Part shown: piece after piece, positions 10,847 through 22,195 of the stretch
Layout of the letters: every line of letters begins with the position of its first letter
How positions within the stretch are numbered: position 1 is the first letter of the stretch
Origin: Smallanthus sonchifolius
Lineage: Eukaryota > Streptophyta > Magnoliopsida > Asterales > Asteraceae
Assembly: GCA_023525975.1 (NCBI GenBank)
Contig: CM042032.1
Coordinates: 17,552,001-17,616,000, forward strand
Length of the DNA stretch: 64,000 bases
Direction: 5' to 3'
The notes under the pieces: generated by a model
The model's input: only the letters and a program-made list of their open reading frames with translations
Told to the model about the DNA's origin: nothing
The model's database searches: none
Translations under genes and position numbers: made by a program

Positions 10847-11448
10847 CTGCAAAAACAGCCAGTAAAAACAATAAGAACAAGAAGAAATAATTGGAAATGA
10901 ATAAACATCACAGGTATAGCACATTCACATTGAACAAGTTTCTAGACTTAGAAAATTTTCTAAGTGTCCTTCCTGCGTACTTAGCAAGTACGCAGGTAGT
11001 TGTTATTGCATACTTAGCAAGTACGCATGAATTACTTCTTGCGTACTTGATAAGTGCGCAGGAACGCAACACTTAAAACTTTTTCAAATTTCCAGAATCC
11101 AAGAATGAGGGATCTTGTTGTAGGTTAGGGTCACCACATAGTCGAAAAACATGTGTAGAACTAGTGGGACCAATACCAACAACAAAATGGTACTAAAACC
11201 TTGTCATTTTGACCTAGGAGTGGACCGACGTGAACCTTCGGCTCAAGCAAGAGGTCAAAACCAAAATCAAGATAGGTTTAGGATGAATTCTAGATGATTG
11301 AGCTTCGATTAATGCTTTTAACATGTTTTAGGTCAAAGAACAACCAAACACGGTTAAAAATTCATCATCAAAACCCTAGTTCTTGAGGGTCAAGAAATCG
11401 GTCCAAAAAAAGGTCGATTTTGTGTATGAAATGCTCTAAAATTCTCAC
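10847..11448 (-). other. Candidate intron in the accessory-ORF leader, absent from the inner copy
   Basis: On the minus strand the segment starts GTGAGAATT (11448) and ends, after a U-rich tract, in TTTTTGCAG (10847), two bases before the accessory ORF ATG. The inner element reads straight across this point: its 21840-21900 aligns with outer 10842-10846 joined to 11449-11510 (shared GATTG, TGAAG, ATGAAAC, GGGACGAAAAA). The 602-bp segment carries three family palindromes (10975-11062), so it belongs to the family and is not a foreign insert. No target duplication flanks it. Confidence 0.6.
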
Positions 11449-11770
11449 CAAGGATTGTTTAACTGAAGATGAAACAACGATCGGGACGAAAAACGAGTTT
11501 GGGATCACACAAATTTTATGAGTAGTTTTGAGTCGGGAGAATAATACAGTGTTATGTCGTTTGTAGGTGATAAAGTGAGAAAAGTATTCTAACACCTGTA
11601 TATAAACCCTACTGCTAAAGACCGTGCATATTTAACTAAGTGCGCAGGAAGTTACTCATGCCTACTTACTAAGTACGCATGACTAAGTCCTGCGTATTTG
11701 GTTAAGTACGCATAAGTTCCTTCTTGCGCACTAAACTAAGTACGTAGAACCATTAGCATACTCAGAAATC
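10970..11770 (-). repeat. Palindrome clusters upstream of the outer accessory ORF
   Basis: Two clusters of TGCGYACTT-loop-AAGTRCGCA hairpins. Three lie at about 10975-11062, inside the candidate intron. About four more degenerate ones lie at 11637-11760, upstream of a TATA-like box. They match the LTR hairpins in sequence and spacing. Confidence 0.75.
11599..11606 (-). promoter_or_regulatory. TATA-like box between palindromes and accessory-ORF leader
   Basis: TATATAAA on the + strand, TTTATATA on the minus strand. It lies at the same place as the clean minus-strand TATATAAA of the inner copy (21981-21988): just downstream of the palindrome cluster and upstream of the leader. Promoter activity is inference. 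Confidence 0.35.
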
Positions 11771-13068
11771 AACCCAAATTATGAAGAATTGTCAAGTCAA
11801 ATAACGAACATGATAAGCACATTCAATCAAGAGGCTTCAAATTCAATTCAAGAAGGTTAAATACAAATATTTTTGGCTTTTCTGATTAAAATTGAACTGT
11901 ACGTAAACTTAAAATCTTTTTTATCTTTTCTGGATAGAGATATACAAGTATATACACACAGACTATTAATGTTCAAAGACATGAGCAGAGGATCATATCA
12001 GGCTAAACTGTAGCAATAATGATATAAGATAAACATCAAAGAATATGAGATCATGTCATGGATTACTATTTATTCATATGTAATACGCACATAAACAAGT
12101 AATTCAAGTTGGCAATATTATAAGATTTGAAACCATAAGCATCTTAGTAGCATGTTCTTGTGTGTTAAGGTATTAGTTATAAATATACAACGCGTGCCCC
12201 ACAGTTATGCTATGAACTTACTTTGCACTTATCTCAAGGCATCTAAGATTTTCCCAATGATTTTTTAAATTTCTAGAATGAGGCTACATCAATTAGCACA
12301 TGAAAAATCAAACAGAATCCATAAGAATTATCAGGAATCATAAGATTCAAAATCGAGTGATTCATTTGTCTTGGTTTCATGTGATTTCTTCAGTGAATGT
12401 CGGTATGATAATTCAGGATAATGAATATGATGTTTGAGGATTTAGGTAAGGGGATCCAACTTTTATCTAGATTTGAATTCAATGAATCAGGAGTGATTCA
12501 AGGGTAAATACACGCTCAACGGTTGATGTAAAGACATGTCTTGATTCAATCTCTCATTGCATACTTGTGAGTATGGCAGTGAGATGAACCGCATTAATTG
12601 TGCTAACGACCTATCCCGAAACTGGTCTCAGAAGAAAATAACTGCCAAAATCTAACATCCTGTATCTGATAGTGATCTTTTGCATTCTTTTACGCACACA
12701 CACTAGCAAATATGGGTTCAAATCAAAGTTGTAGTATAGACTTAGTTTTCACCCTACTAATGATTTAAAGATGCTTACAGCCTACTGACAATTCACATTA
12801 CTTGTAAATAAGCAGATTAAGAACACAACAATTTAAACAAGCAAGTAAGCATGACGCAATCATTTCCCATATGAGCAGTCTAGGACATTTTGATCATTTC
12901 TGATGTACTATCATTTCCTCTTTTCTCAAGTGAACTTTGAAATTTTTTAGTTTTCTAGTTTGTTTGAATTTTTGTAAAATATTTGAAAATTAACAGAACT
13001 ATACATAAAACTTAAAAGGATTAAAATTTAACTTTCATGAATTGAATTGATTTAAGAAAAACAAGTTT
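11770..13068 (-). other. Non-coding pol/accessory-ORF spacer of the outer element
   Basis: No coding frame. The sequence is closely shared with inner 22200-23426 (for example GCATGACGCAATCATTTC and CTTGATTCAATCTCTC), so it is an ordinary conserved part of the family, although untranslated. Confidence 0.7.
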
Positions 13069-13572
13069 TCACTCCGGATTGAACATTCCTATCATGTTGA
13101 CAAGATGTTCGAAACGAGTTCTATCAAACGTCTTAGTGAAAAGGTCAGCAAATTTGTCATCCGTGTGAACCTTTATAAGTTCAATGAGATGCTTTTCAGC
13201 ACAATCACGAATGAAATGGTGGTGAATTTCAATATGTTTAGTTTTGGAATGTTTCACAGGGTTGTTTGTGATGGACATGGTGGCATTGTTGTGAATGAAC
13301 AATGGAGTTCCAATGAAGTTTAAGCCGTAGTCTCTCAATTGCTGCTGAATCCACAATATCTGAGAACAACCGCTCGCTGCAGAAATGTACTCTGCTTCAC
13401 ATGTTGAGACAGAAACCGTTGACTGCTTCTTACACTGCCAGGAAACCAGCCTGTCTCCCAAGAATTGACATCCACTTGAAGTTGATTTTCTATCAAGGTT
13501 ACAACCGCCATAATCTGAATCAGTATAGGCTTTGAGGTCAAATGACTGCTGATTTGAGTACCAAAGACCCAA
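13069..13572 (-). pseudogene. RNase H domain, outer copy
   Basis: Minus-strand frame of 167 residues with the copia RNase H signatures YTDSDYGG, DRKSTSSGC, STCEAEYISAASG and KTKHIEIHHHFIRD. It degrades the RNA strand during reverse transcription. It follows RT directly (13585) but in a separate frame, because a stop breaks pol at 13573-13575. Confidence 0.85.
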
Positions 13573-13584
13573 TTAGAGTTTCCC

Positions 13585-15051
13585 TTACAAGTATCTGAAT
13601 ATCCTCTTGACAGCTATCATATGAGACTCTTTTGGTTGTGACTGAAACCTTGAGCACAAACATACATCAAACATTATATCGGGCCTTGAAGCTGTGAGAT
13701 ACATGAGAGAACCGATCATCCCACGGTACAATTTACAATCCGCATCCTTTCCATCTTTGTCTGGATGCAAACCGTGATTGACAGGGATAGGTGTGTCATA
13801 AGTACTGTTGTTATTCATCTTGTATTTTGACAAGATGTCCTGCACATAGTTAGTTTGATGTAGGTAGATGTCATCCTCTCTTTGACTGACTTGCAGACCG
13901 AGGAAGAATGACAATTCACCCATGTTGCTCATCTCAAACTTGGACTTCATCACCTGTTCGAATTCCCTACACATCTCTTCATTTGTAGACCCAAAGATAA
14001 TGTCGTCGACATACACTTGTACGAATAGAATATCACCTCCTGCTTTTCGAGTGAAGAGGGTCGAGTCAATCTATCCACGGTCAAAACCATTTGATAGTGG
14101 ATGTTTTGATAATGTCTCATACCTTGCCCAAGGTGCTTGATGAAGACCATAAAGTGATTTGTCGAGCTTATACACTTTATTGATATTATGCGGATCTTCA
14201 AAGCCGGGAGGTTGAGTGACATAGGCCTCTTTATGAACTTTTCCATACAGGAAAGCACTCTTCACATCAAGTTGATAAACCTTGAAGCCGACATAGGAGG
14301 CATAAGCCAGAAACAGTCGAATGGCCTCAAGTCTAGCAAGTGGGGCATATACTTCAGCGTAATCCAAGCCCTCTTGTTGATACAATCCTTGAACAACCAA
14401 CCTTGCTTTATTCATCAATACGACATGACGATCATCCGTTTTGCACTTGAACACCCATCTGGGTCCAATTGGTTGTACACCTCTTGGCAAGTCAACTAAA
14501 TCCCACACATGCAACTTTTGGAATTGGGACAGTTCATCTTGCATCGCCTCAATCCAGCAGTTGTCAGCGAGAGCTTCTTTCACATTCTTCGGCTCCAATT
14601 GGGACACGAATGCAACATGCAAACATGTTTCCATGATACCAGTGTCAAATATCTCAGCGTACAAACTGGTGTTCTCAGCAATTGTTCTATGACGAGTCTG
14701 AACACCGGCATGAGGATTACCAATGATGTTATCAATTGGATGATTCTTATGCACTCTCGTCTCTGGTACGTGCGGTTCCTGGAGATTTGTGTCTAGATTA
14801 GTGCTCAGCTCCCCCATATCCAGTGTTCCAGAAGAAGATGATTCAATGTTGATTAGATCAGCTGGAGCTTCATTTCCTACACGAGTGTTAGGATCAGCTG
14901 AAGTGTCATTTCCATCAACATGAACAACTTCAACGTCTTCACTATCATGAGTTCCAGATGCAAATTTAACATTGGAATCGGGAGTTACAATAGGTACAGT
15001 GGCACGGGTTGAGAAGTTGGAGTCATCACCGCCATTAAATAAATCGTACAC
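13585..15051 (-). pseudogene. Reverse transcriptase domain, outer copy, frameshifted
   Basis: Two frames. 14071-15051 holds the integrase/RT linker and the RT fingers (ALADNCWIEAMQDELSQF, GPRWVFKCK, QLDVKSAFLYG). 13585-14016 continues with the catalytic YVDDIIFGST motif and ends in SRPDIMFDVCLCSRF. The break is near 14020-14070. This is standard Ty1-copia RT order. The YVDD box is intact, but the frame break and the integrase stop make it non-functional. Confidence 0.85.
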
Positions 15052-15297
15052 ATTTGCGGCATCATCGGCAGATAGATCGGGAAGGTTGAAAGACTTAAAT
15101 AGCGCATCATAATCGAAACCCTAAGCTGGACCAGTTGGTTCTGGTGGAATGTTGTGTTTACTGCAATCCACTTCGAACCATTCCTCAACAGTACGAGTTC
15201 CTATATTGTATACTCTCTTGCATGGTGAATTGGCAACATATCCTAAGAAGATGCCTTCCACTGCTTTTGCATGAAATTTAGAATTTCGATCCTTGTA

Positions 15298-16409
15298 TTA
15301 TAGCAATAAGGAACAAGGACTACCAAAAGGAACTAGGTAGCTAAGGTTGGGAGGTCGATTATCGATCAACTCATAGCAGGTCTTGTTGTGCCTTTTCACA
15401 AACAGAACTCTATTCAAAACGTGACAAGCTGTATTTACTGCTTCTGCCCAGAAAGTTACAGGAAGCTTTGAATCTGACAGCATTGTCCTTGCAGTCTCGA
15501 TCAAGGTTCTGTTCTTCCTTTATGCAATTCCGTTCTGCTGAGGTGTGTACGGGGCACTATTTTCGTGATGGATCCCCTTCTTGAGATAGAAAAGCTCCAT
15601 CAAATTATTCTTGAATTCAGTTCCGTTATCACTCCTTATTCTTCTAACCTTTAACTTGCAAAGAGATTCCAAGGTCAGGATCAAGTATTGAAGAATGTCA
15701 GCAGTCTCGTCCTTTTTACCTAAAAAATGCACCCAAGAAAAATGTGAGAAGTCATCAGTTACAACTAGACATAATGACTTACCTCCAATACTCCTGATAC
15801 TTATGGGCCAAACAGATCCATATGTAATAGCTCCAAAGGGGTATCGATAGAGTTTTGGAGCTTGGGCTTGTGAGACTTCCATTGTTGTTTGCCCTTTTTA
15901 CAAGGCATACAGTCATCTGCAATAGCAACTCTCAGCTTAGGAACACCGGTTACCAAACCGTTTCGGACAAGATGATTCATTTTTCGATAAGAAATGTGTC
16001 CGAGTTTCCTATGCCACAAGATTGAGTCAAGCTCTATTGCTTTGGAAAGCAAACAAGTAGCAACTGAAGATGTGGTTTTCGCCACGCTCATGTCGATCTG
16101 ATAGGCATCATTCGTTCTTGGTGCAAGCATCAAAATCCAGTCTTCATGAACCTCAAACCTAGGTTTGAGAATTAAGCATTCAGATTTGTCAAACATGACT
16201 GAGTACTCCTTATCACACATCTGAGAAACACTCAACAGGTTATGCTTTAGCTGCTCACAGTAGTTGACGTCGTCGAAGCTAACACAATCATTTGAAACTA
16301 CGCCTTGACATGTAATACTGCCGCCCTTCTTGCCTGCAAAGGCCACATAGCCACCTCTGAATGGTTTTACATCTTGAAGCAGGGCCATGTTGCCTGTCAT
16401 GTGCCGCAT
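15298..16409 (-). pseudogene. Protease end, GAG-pre-integrase and integrase, outer copy
   Basis: 16409-15801 carries the end of protease (HMTG) and the GAG-pre-integrase zinc region (LWHRKLGHISYRKMNHL, CMPCKKG). 15882-15520 holds the integrase core (VVTDDFSHFSWVHF, RSDNGTEFKN). 15504-15298 is the region after the active site. Compared with the inner copy, protease lacks 4 nt near 16405, just after its DSG motif, which shifts the frame. At the position of the catalytic Glu the codon is TAA (PQQNGIA, then stop, then RKNRTLIE). Integration activity is therefore lost. Confidence 0.8.
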
Positions 16410-16646
16410 CCACTATCTACATACCAACGATTGGAGATAGTTCCCTTCAGATGTCCCTGCACGAGTCACAAGAAATTAATTAGTTTTGGAGACCCAAGCC
16501 ATGGTGGTCTTGGGTCGTCCGTCTTTCTCAAAATAAACTACTTCAATTAATTCACAGTCATGACTGTCAAAAATGGGTGAATTGTTAGAAGACTTGGGAC
16601 CAGGAGATTGAGAACTTTTAGATTTCTTGTTCCAGGACCTTTTCTT

Positions 16647-17342
16647 TTATTTTACTGGAACATTCGTCTTGCATTCAGAAGCACCGGGTGAACTAGTAGA
16701 AGCTTCACCCGATTGAATTCCAGCCAGTTGTTCCAGCTTCCTCAATCTCTTGTTCCTTCTTCTCCTCTGTGGCTTAGAAAGCTTAACCACAAGTTTCTCA
16801 CCAGTTGGTGCACTACCACAGGTAGACACACAGGGTTTAGCAGGTTGTTTTTCCCTTTTTGGAACAGATGGCTTAGCCTCAGTTGTGATTTTTTGCTTCA
16901 CCATAGGTTTCATTGGTGGTTTCACCACATTTGATTTGGGATTCTTGGGTTGCTTCACTGGTGGTGACTTAGAGATAGCGACCAGTTGTGAAACAATTGG
17001 CCGTTTCCCTTAGTTCTTAGTAGGGCAGTTCACAAGGATGTGACCAACCATACCACAGTGAAAGCAAGCACGCTTTTCCTTATAAATCCTCCTGTAGGGC
17101 TCATTTGATTTGACGTTTGATGACACATCAAGATGAAAAGGAGAAGTTATTTGGTGAACATGAGTAGTGGTTTTTTGATGTACCTGATAACCAAGCCAAT
17201 AATGATTTGCAAAGGTTTCTTTCTTAACTTGGTTAATATTCTTATAACCCCCATAAAGCATCACTTTTAGTTTTTCATTTGTTTCAACGGTATCAGGCTT
17301 AGTCAAAATGCAATTATCACGATCAGTGATAATGTTTTTCAT
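16647..17342 (-). pseudogene. Gag C-terminal region with a second CCHC knuckle, outer copy
   Basis: 17342-17010 ends in a CCHC zinc knuckle (CFHCGMVGHILVNC). 16958-16647 is a Lys/Pro/Arg-rich basic stretch (PQRRRRNKRLRKLEQL) that links gag to protease. A second knuckle far from the first (about 31300 before the insertion split) is seen in both copies. Stops separate the pieces. Confidence 0.65.
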
Positions 17343-17479
17343 AACTTGTGTTCACCAATCAACTCCTCTGAGACAGCACCATCAGGGATGGTGTTCTAAG
17401 AGCCTTCATCAGTGAAGAACTCCTGATCAGAAGCAGAATCATCCTAGCTTGAGGAATCATCCTTGTTAGAGGAATCATC

Positions 17480-18134
17480 CTAACTTGAGGATTCATCAAG
17501 GCATGACAAGTCAATATCAATTAAGCCGTTGACAAATTTTCCGCTTACTGGAGGAGGAATGGCATTAGTACCCAACCCTAAGCCATTCACTTGTCTCACT
17601 ACTGATTCATAATGTTCCACCACAAAGCGAGAATTTTTCAACTTCTCAATTTTACCATGTAACTGCAAGACCTCATTCTGCAGCTTGGTAATTTCATTAT
17701 TTCTCTTTTCTAACCCCTTGTACGCAACATCCAAATGAAACTGTTGTTCGCTGATTTTAAGTGAACAATCACGTTTTTCTTTCTTTAAAGTTTCAATTGA
17801 ATCTTTGTAACGTTTTTCATTTTCTTTGTAGCTTAAAGCTGTAATACGAAGGGGTTCAACTTTGTCCTGAAGCTTAGAATTTTCTTCTTTCAAGCCAAGA
17901 CATTTGGAACATGAAATGACAGCAAAAGAATTAGAGTCTACCTCAGTTGACGAACTTGATACCTCCCCAATAGCCATGAGGGCAAATGCAGTTGTAGACT
18001 CCTTTTGGTCAGTTACAGACGCTTCCCGTTCTTCTGCTTCCATCATCCCTACTATATCAGCCATTAGACCAACTTGTGTTTGAGCAATAAGGGCATCCTC
18101 CAAATGAACACTCCAATCAAAGTTTTCGTCCTGT
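17480..18134 (-). pseudogene. Gag central coiled-coil region, outer copy, split by the inner element
   Basis: Frame 18103-17480 (207 residues) is heptad-rich (LKKEKRDCSLKISEQQ, LEKRNNEITKLQNEV) and follows HLEDALIAQTQVG. Upstream codons up to 18134 belong to the same frame but are cut by the inner LTR. Its continuation starts at 31190, as the inner copy's uninterrupted equivalent (27649-29222) shows. Confidence 0.75.
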
Positions 18135-18139
18135 TGAGC

Positions 18140-18583
18140 TGTAGGTCCCTCGGGTGTGGCGGATCGTCACATGCCAGTGGGTCTACTAGTCGGACCGGGT
18201 GCGGAATACCCGTGACTAGGCAGAGAGTCAAACTAAACAAAGTAAACCGACAAGAGAAAACACTTTAAACGTTCTTTGTATTATAAACACTTGAAGGTTA
18301 CAGAGAGAAGTACTGAGATTACAATTTGCGTATTTTCTATTATGCCTGCGTACTTAACTTCTGTCAACATATCCTATTTATACAAGACCTGATGTCTGCG
18401 CACTTAGCAAGTGCGTAGGGCAAAATGCTCTTGCGTACTTAGCAAGTACGCAAATGTATTCTTGCGTACTTGCTAAGTACGCAGGAGCTTTTCCTGCGCA
18501 CTTGAAAGTGCGCAAAACGCTTAGAGAAAAATGCAACATTCAATATCTATCCAGAGTGTTTGTCACAAGAAAGTGCTTCAACA
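18140..18583 (-). repeat. 3' LTR of the inner element
   Basis: 444 bp, TGTAGG...CAACA. Compared with its partner it lacks about 88 bp (the stretch between AATAT and CTATCCAGAG near 18545). Four palindromes at about 18388-18515 and a TATTTATA (TATAAATA on the minus strand) lie just below them. Confidence 0.9.
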
Positions 18584-18594
18584 AACTCCCCCTT
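18584..18594 (-). promoter_or_regulatory. Polypurine tract, inner element
   Basis: Minus strand AAGGGGGAGTT directly abuts the 3' LTR. Identical tracts lie at 7806-7816 and, shorter, at 5965-5975. Confidence 0.8.
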
Positions 18595-18636
18595 GACAAC
18601 CGCTCTGGATAGTCTTCAGTCTTAATTCTTCAGTCT

Positions 18637-21600
18637 TCACAGCACTTGATCTTTAGCTTCCATCTTCTTCTTGTATTCAAGGCAGAACTTAATCACCTTG
18701 TCATATTTAGAAGCAAGGAGCTTTGTCCATTCATCAGTGTAGACACAATACCTGTCTGCTAGTGCCTCCAGATCTTTCACAGAAAAGTTGATGAAGCAGA
18801 CTTCATCAAATATTCTGATCAGTTCCTTTGGCACTATGTTCCCACTCTCTGAACGTACCTTTCCCATGATCACAGCCTCGCCCGTATTTGGATCTATGTA
18901 CCAGTACCACATGTCACCAAGAATATCCTGAGATAACTTGCTCAGGGGAATGTTAGTTTCACCTCGCACTGGCTTGTATACCAATTTATCTAAGTGCTTC
19001 TTAGTCACAGGATGTCTAGCGTGCTTATCCTTGACTCTCTTGGGCACTTGAGGCTTGAACATCTCGAATTTCCCAGATCTTGCTTCCCGCTGCAGAACCA
19101 CCCACAAACCCATCGCCACTGCGTGATTAGAATGACCCAGCAGCTCTCGGTTTGCTAGGTTCACGAGGTCGTATTTGGGTAAGGAGCTGAACGCTTCACT
19201 GGTGGGTTTCAAGTATTGAACCCCGCCAGATCTTTTGATTGCGAACAGTTGCTTATCCTCCTCGAACCTTATAGCCAAGATCATCCATGTTGCTCCGTGT
19301 TTGTCTATTATAGACATCTTTTGCCACACAGGAGTTGGACCCTTTGATGAAGTAGAAGGCATATATGTTTCTTTCGGTGCCTCTGGGTCCACAGGTGTAG
19401 GGTTAACTGGGGAGGCTTCAGTTGAGGCTTCCACATTACTAGCATGCTCGACTGAACCTGTGTCAAGCGGAGCTTCGAAGGATGGAAACTCAAAGATCTC
19501 TCCATCTTCTAACTAGTACTCTCCTTCCCCGCCACCCTTGGGAATTTCGATTACAACGTCCTCATCATCATCATCCCAATCGTCACCAGAGTCGATCTCT
19601 CCTTCTTCCAGATTAAAGAGAGCATCGATCTGTGCTTCTTTGGAATAGTCAGGCTCTAGGTATAGGATCTCATCATCAGATAAGTCCTTAAGCACTTCAG
19701 CCACTAACTTTCCTTTGTCACCACCACCACCAGAGGTATCACCACCCTCTTAATGAGTAAACTCCCCCTGAGCCATTGGAACAACAGAGATGGGCATTAT
19801 TGCTAAAGCTTGGTGCTCACCTCCACTAGGACCGGCTTCGGGATCCATGTCTTTGTCGTCATCCTTAGTCAAGTCGACAGGATGACAGGCCTCATCACCA
19901 GCAGTCCTCTTTTCTTTCTCTTTCTCCTTCTCTATCTCTTTCTCCTTCTCTTTCTCCCCTGAGCATCAAGCTTCTTGGTCAGTTCGAAAATTAGTTTGAC
20001 CATCACTTCATGCTCTTTCCTCTGCACATCAAACCTCAGCTCCAAGGATGACCTGTGACCCAGAATCATTTCATTTGTCTTGATTAGGAGCTCGTTCTGG
20101 GCCATGACGTTCTTTAGTCTTTCATCAGTCCCCGTTCTCTGGCTACGAAGGATTCTAACTTCGTCTACCAAAGAATTGATTTGTGTTTTTTGAGCGTCAG
20201 ACTCCTCCTTTGATATCCGAATAGTCTCCAGTAATCCAGCAACTTGGGTTTCCAGAACATCTATCCTTGCATCATTCGGATCAGGATGTCTGGATGATGA
20301 CGCCTCGGCATTGTGAATAGGGGAGGAGAATATGGTATCGAAGTCAAACCCTTGTGTGAAATCTCCATAATTGAAGGGTTGACTTAAAGGATTAATGGTG
20401 GTGGTTGGGATTGAGGATGTGATGAGGGTTGTAGGACTTATGGTAGGGGTGATGGTGACTGACTCCGTGAGAATTGGAGTAGTCACCGCCACCTGAGCAG
20501 TTGTGGTAGGAAGGGTCACTATCACAGGAATCACCTCTGTGATTGAAGTGACGGCCACTTTACGTTGCACCTGTGGCCTCCACCTCCTACGGTATAGTTG
20601 CTGTGAAGGTGGGGTGGAGGATGAATCAGGACTAGCAGCTGAAACTTATACTTGCTGTTGAGCCTCCACCTCACTGGGGATAGAAAGCTGTTGCCTATCG
20701 CCCCTATTCTTGTGAATGCTTTCTCATCATTGTCTTTGTATAGCAGTGTTAGAGTCAGAGTTTGGCTCGTTTTCACTGCTAGAAGACTATCGCTTTCTCT
20801 TGGAGGACGACGCAGGTAGGGTTACCATTGCCGTTCTCCTTGGGTGTACCTACGATGGTGCATCATCGGAATCAGAAGTATCTGACTCAGTCTCTTCTGA
20901 GTCGGATCCCTCAGCACCATCATTTCCCCCTTCTTCGTCTCCACCATTAGACGATCCATCATCACTGTCCACTTCCTCCGGTTGTTGTTGCTGTTGTTCG
21001 TCGAAGTGTTCACTCAATTCAGGCTTCGAATCGTGAATATACCATCTCCAGTCACCTGGTGCCATGTATGCTTCATTTATGAGGTGGCCAAAGAGTTCTG
21101 TATGCACAGGGGTAGGATCTACACTGCCTGGCTTTAGGAATTGTGCGAATACTCTTTTGTCCACCCTCTTTACTTGCAGTCTCTCCCCTATAGCAGGTAG
21201 GTTTGGCAACGCGTCATTAATCAATAGTTGCACAAACCTAGGGTATAATAAGAACCTAAACCTCTCCGCTGTGTTGATCTGGTCATTGATGGCTTTGAAA
21301 ATGTAGCGGGAGAAGTTGTAGCCCTTATTGAGAGAAAGGCCGACCATGGCTGCTGCAAGTTCATGACCCATGGCATCTTTTCCAGCTTTCCTTGATGATA
21401 TGCACATGATCATGAAGTGGGCGAAGTATCTCCATTGGTCTAACACCCACATCCTCTTGTATGAAGCATAGTCTCTCGCACCGACATAACCCATTCTTTG
21501 CCTCCAACAGCCGTCCACAAAGTAGTCTGGATAGGCAGTCGGGTCAGTCGACAGATCTCTGAATTGAAGGACCCTTCTAATAGTATCTTCAGAGAAAGCG

Positions 21601-21839
21601 ATAGCATGACCAGCAACGGTAGCCCTTATAATGTTGGGGGTTACCGTGCAATCGTGCTCCGCAGTCTCCCAAAACTGCTCGAGATAGGGTCTTGACACGA
21701 TCGGGTCAACAGAAATGGCGTAGCTGATTCTTGAACGGTTCAAGAAATCAACTATGTCTCTATACTGCAGTGCTGCACCCTTCCATTCTGGTTCAGTGTT
21801 AGCTAACAGGTTGAATTCATTAGTAAACGCCCGAGCCAT
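18637..21839 (-). pseudogene. Accessory (env-like) ORF of the inner element
   Basis: ATG at 21839 (MARAFTNEFNLL). The N-terminal globular domain runs to about 20850 (TEPEWKGAALQYRDIV, PYLEQFWETAEHDC, WRQRMGYVGARDY) and ends in acidic/Ser tracts. Next come Thr/Pro-rich and coiled-coil segments (19932-20570), an acidic block (19513-19704) and the C-terminal domain (18637-19434, DLVNLANRELLGHSNHAVAMG, then VPKRVKDKHARH). It is colinear with the outer copy over about 1,060 codons. Stops near 20700 and at 19514, plus frame changes, break it. Product function unknown. No membrane anchor is evident. Confidence 0.7.
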
Positions 21840-21980
21840 AATCGATTGATTGTAATGAAGTGATGAAACTAGCAATGGGACGAAAAATCGGTTTAGGAAC
21901 ACTTGAATTTTTGAGTGAAAGTCGGAGGGAATTTGAACCGGTTTGAAAGTGATGAAGTTCTGAAAATTTTCTAAATCCGG

Positions 21981-21988
21981 TTTATATA
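21981..21988 (-). promoter_or_regulatory. TATA-like box upstream of the inner accessory ORF
   Basis: TATATAAA on the minus strand, 142 bp upstream of the accessory ORF ATG and directly downstream of a palindrome cluster (22007-22175). The LTR U3 has the same order: palindromes, then TATA. A promoter role is inference. Confidence 0.45.
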
Positions 21989-22004
21989 CCCCACGCAAAA
22001 AGGT

Positions 22005-22195
22005 CGTGCGTACTTACTAAGTGCGCACGCTTTAACTCTTGCGTACTTACAAGTGTGCAAGGCTTAAATCTTGCATATTTACAAGTGCGCAAGACTTAAC
22101 TCTTGCGTACTTGTTAAGTACGCAGGGCTTACTTCATGCGCACTTACAAGTACGCACAAATCCTTAAGTGCGTAAACTTTCAGCTCAAATTTATG
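22005..22195 (-). repeat. Palindrome cluster upstream of the inner accessory ORF
   Basis: About five TGCGYACTT / AAGTRCGCA half-site pairs in 190 bp, for example TGCGTACTTACTAAGTGCGC and TGCGTACTTGTTAAGTACGC. They match those of the LTRs and leaders. Confidence 0.8.

Noticed and set aside
10970..11770. CRISPR-like array of regularly spaced palindromes
   Set aside because: The units are hairpins in a plant retroelement with irregular, related spacers, no cas genes, and the same motif in LTRs.
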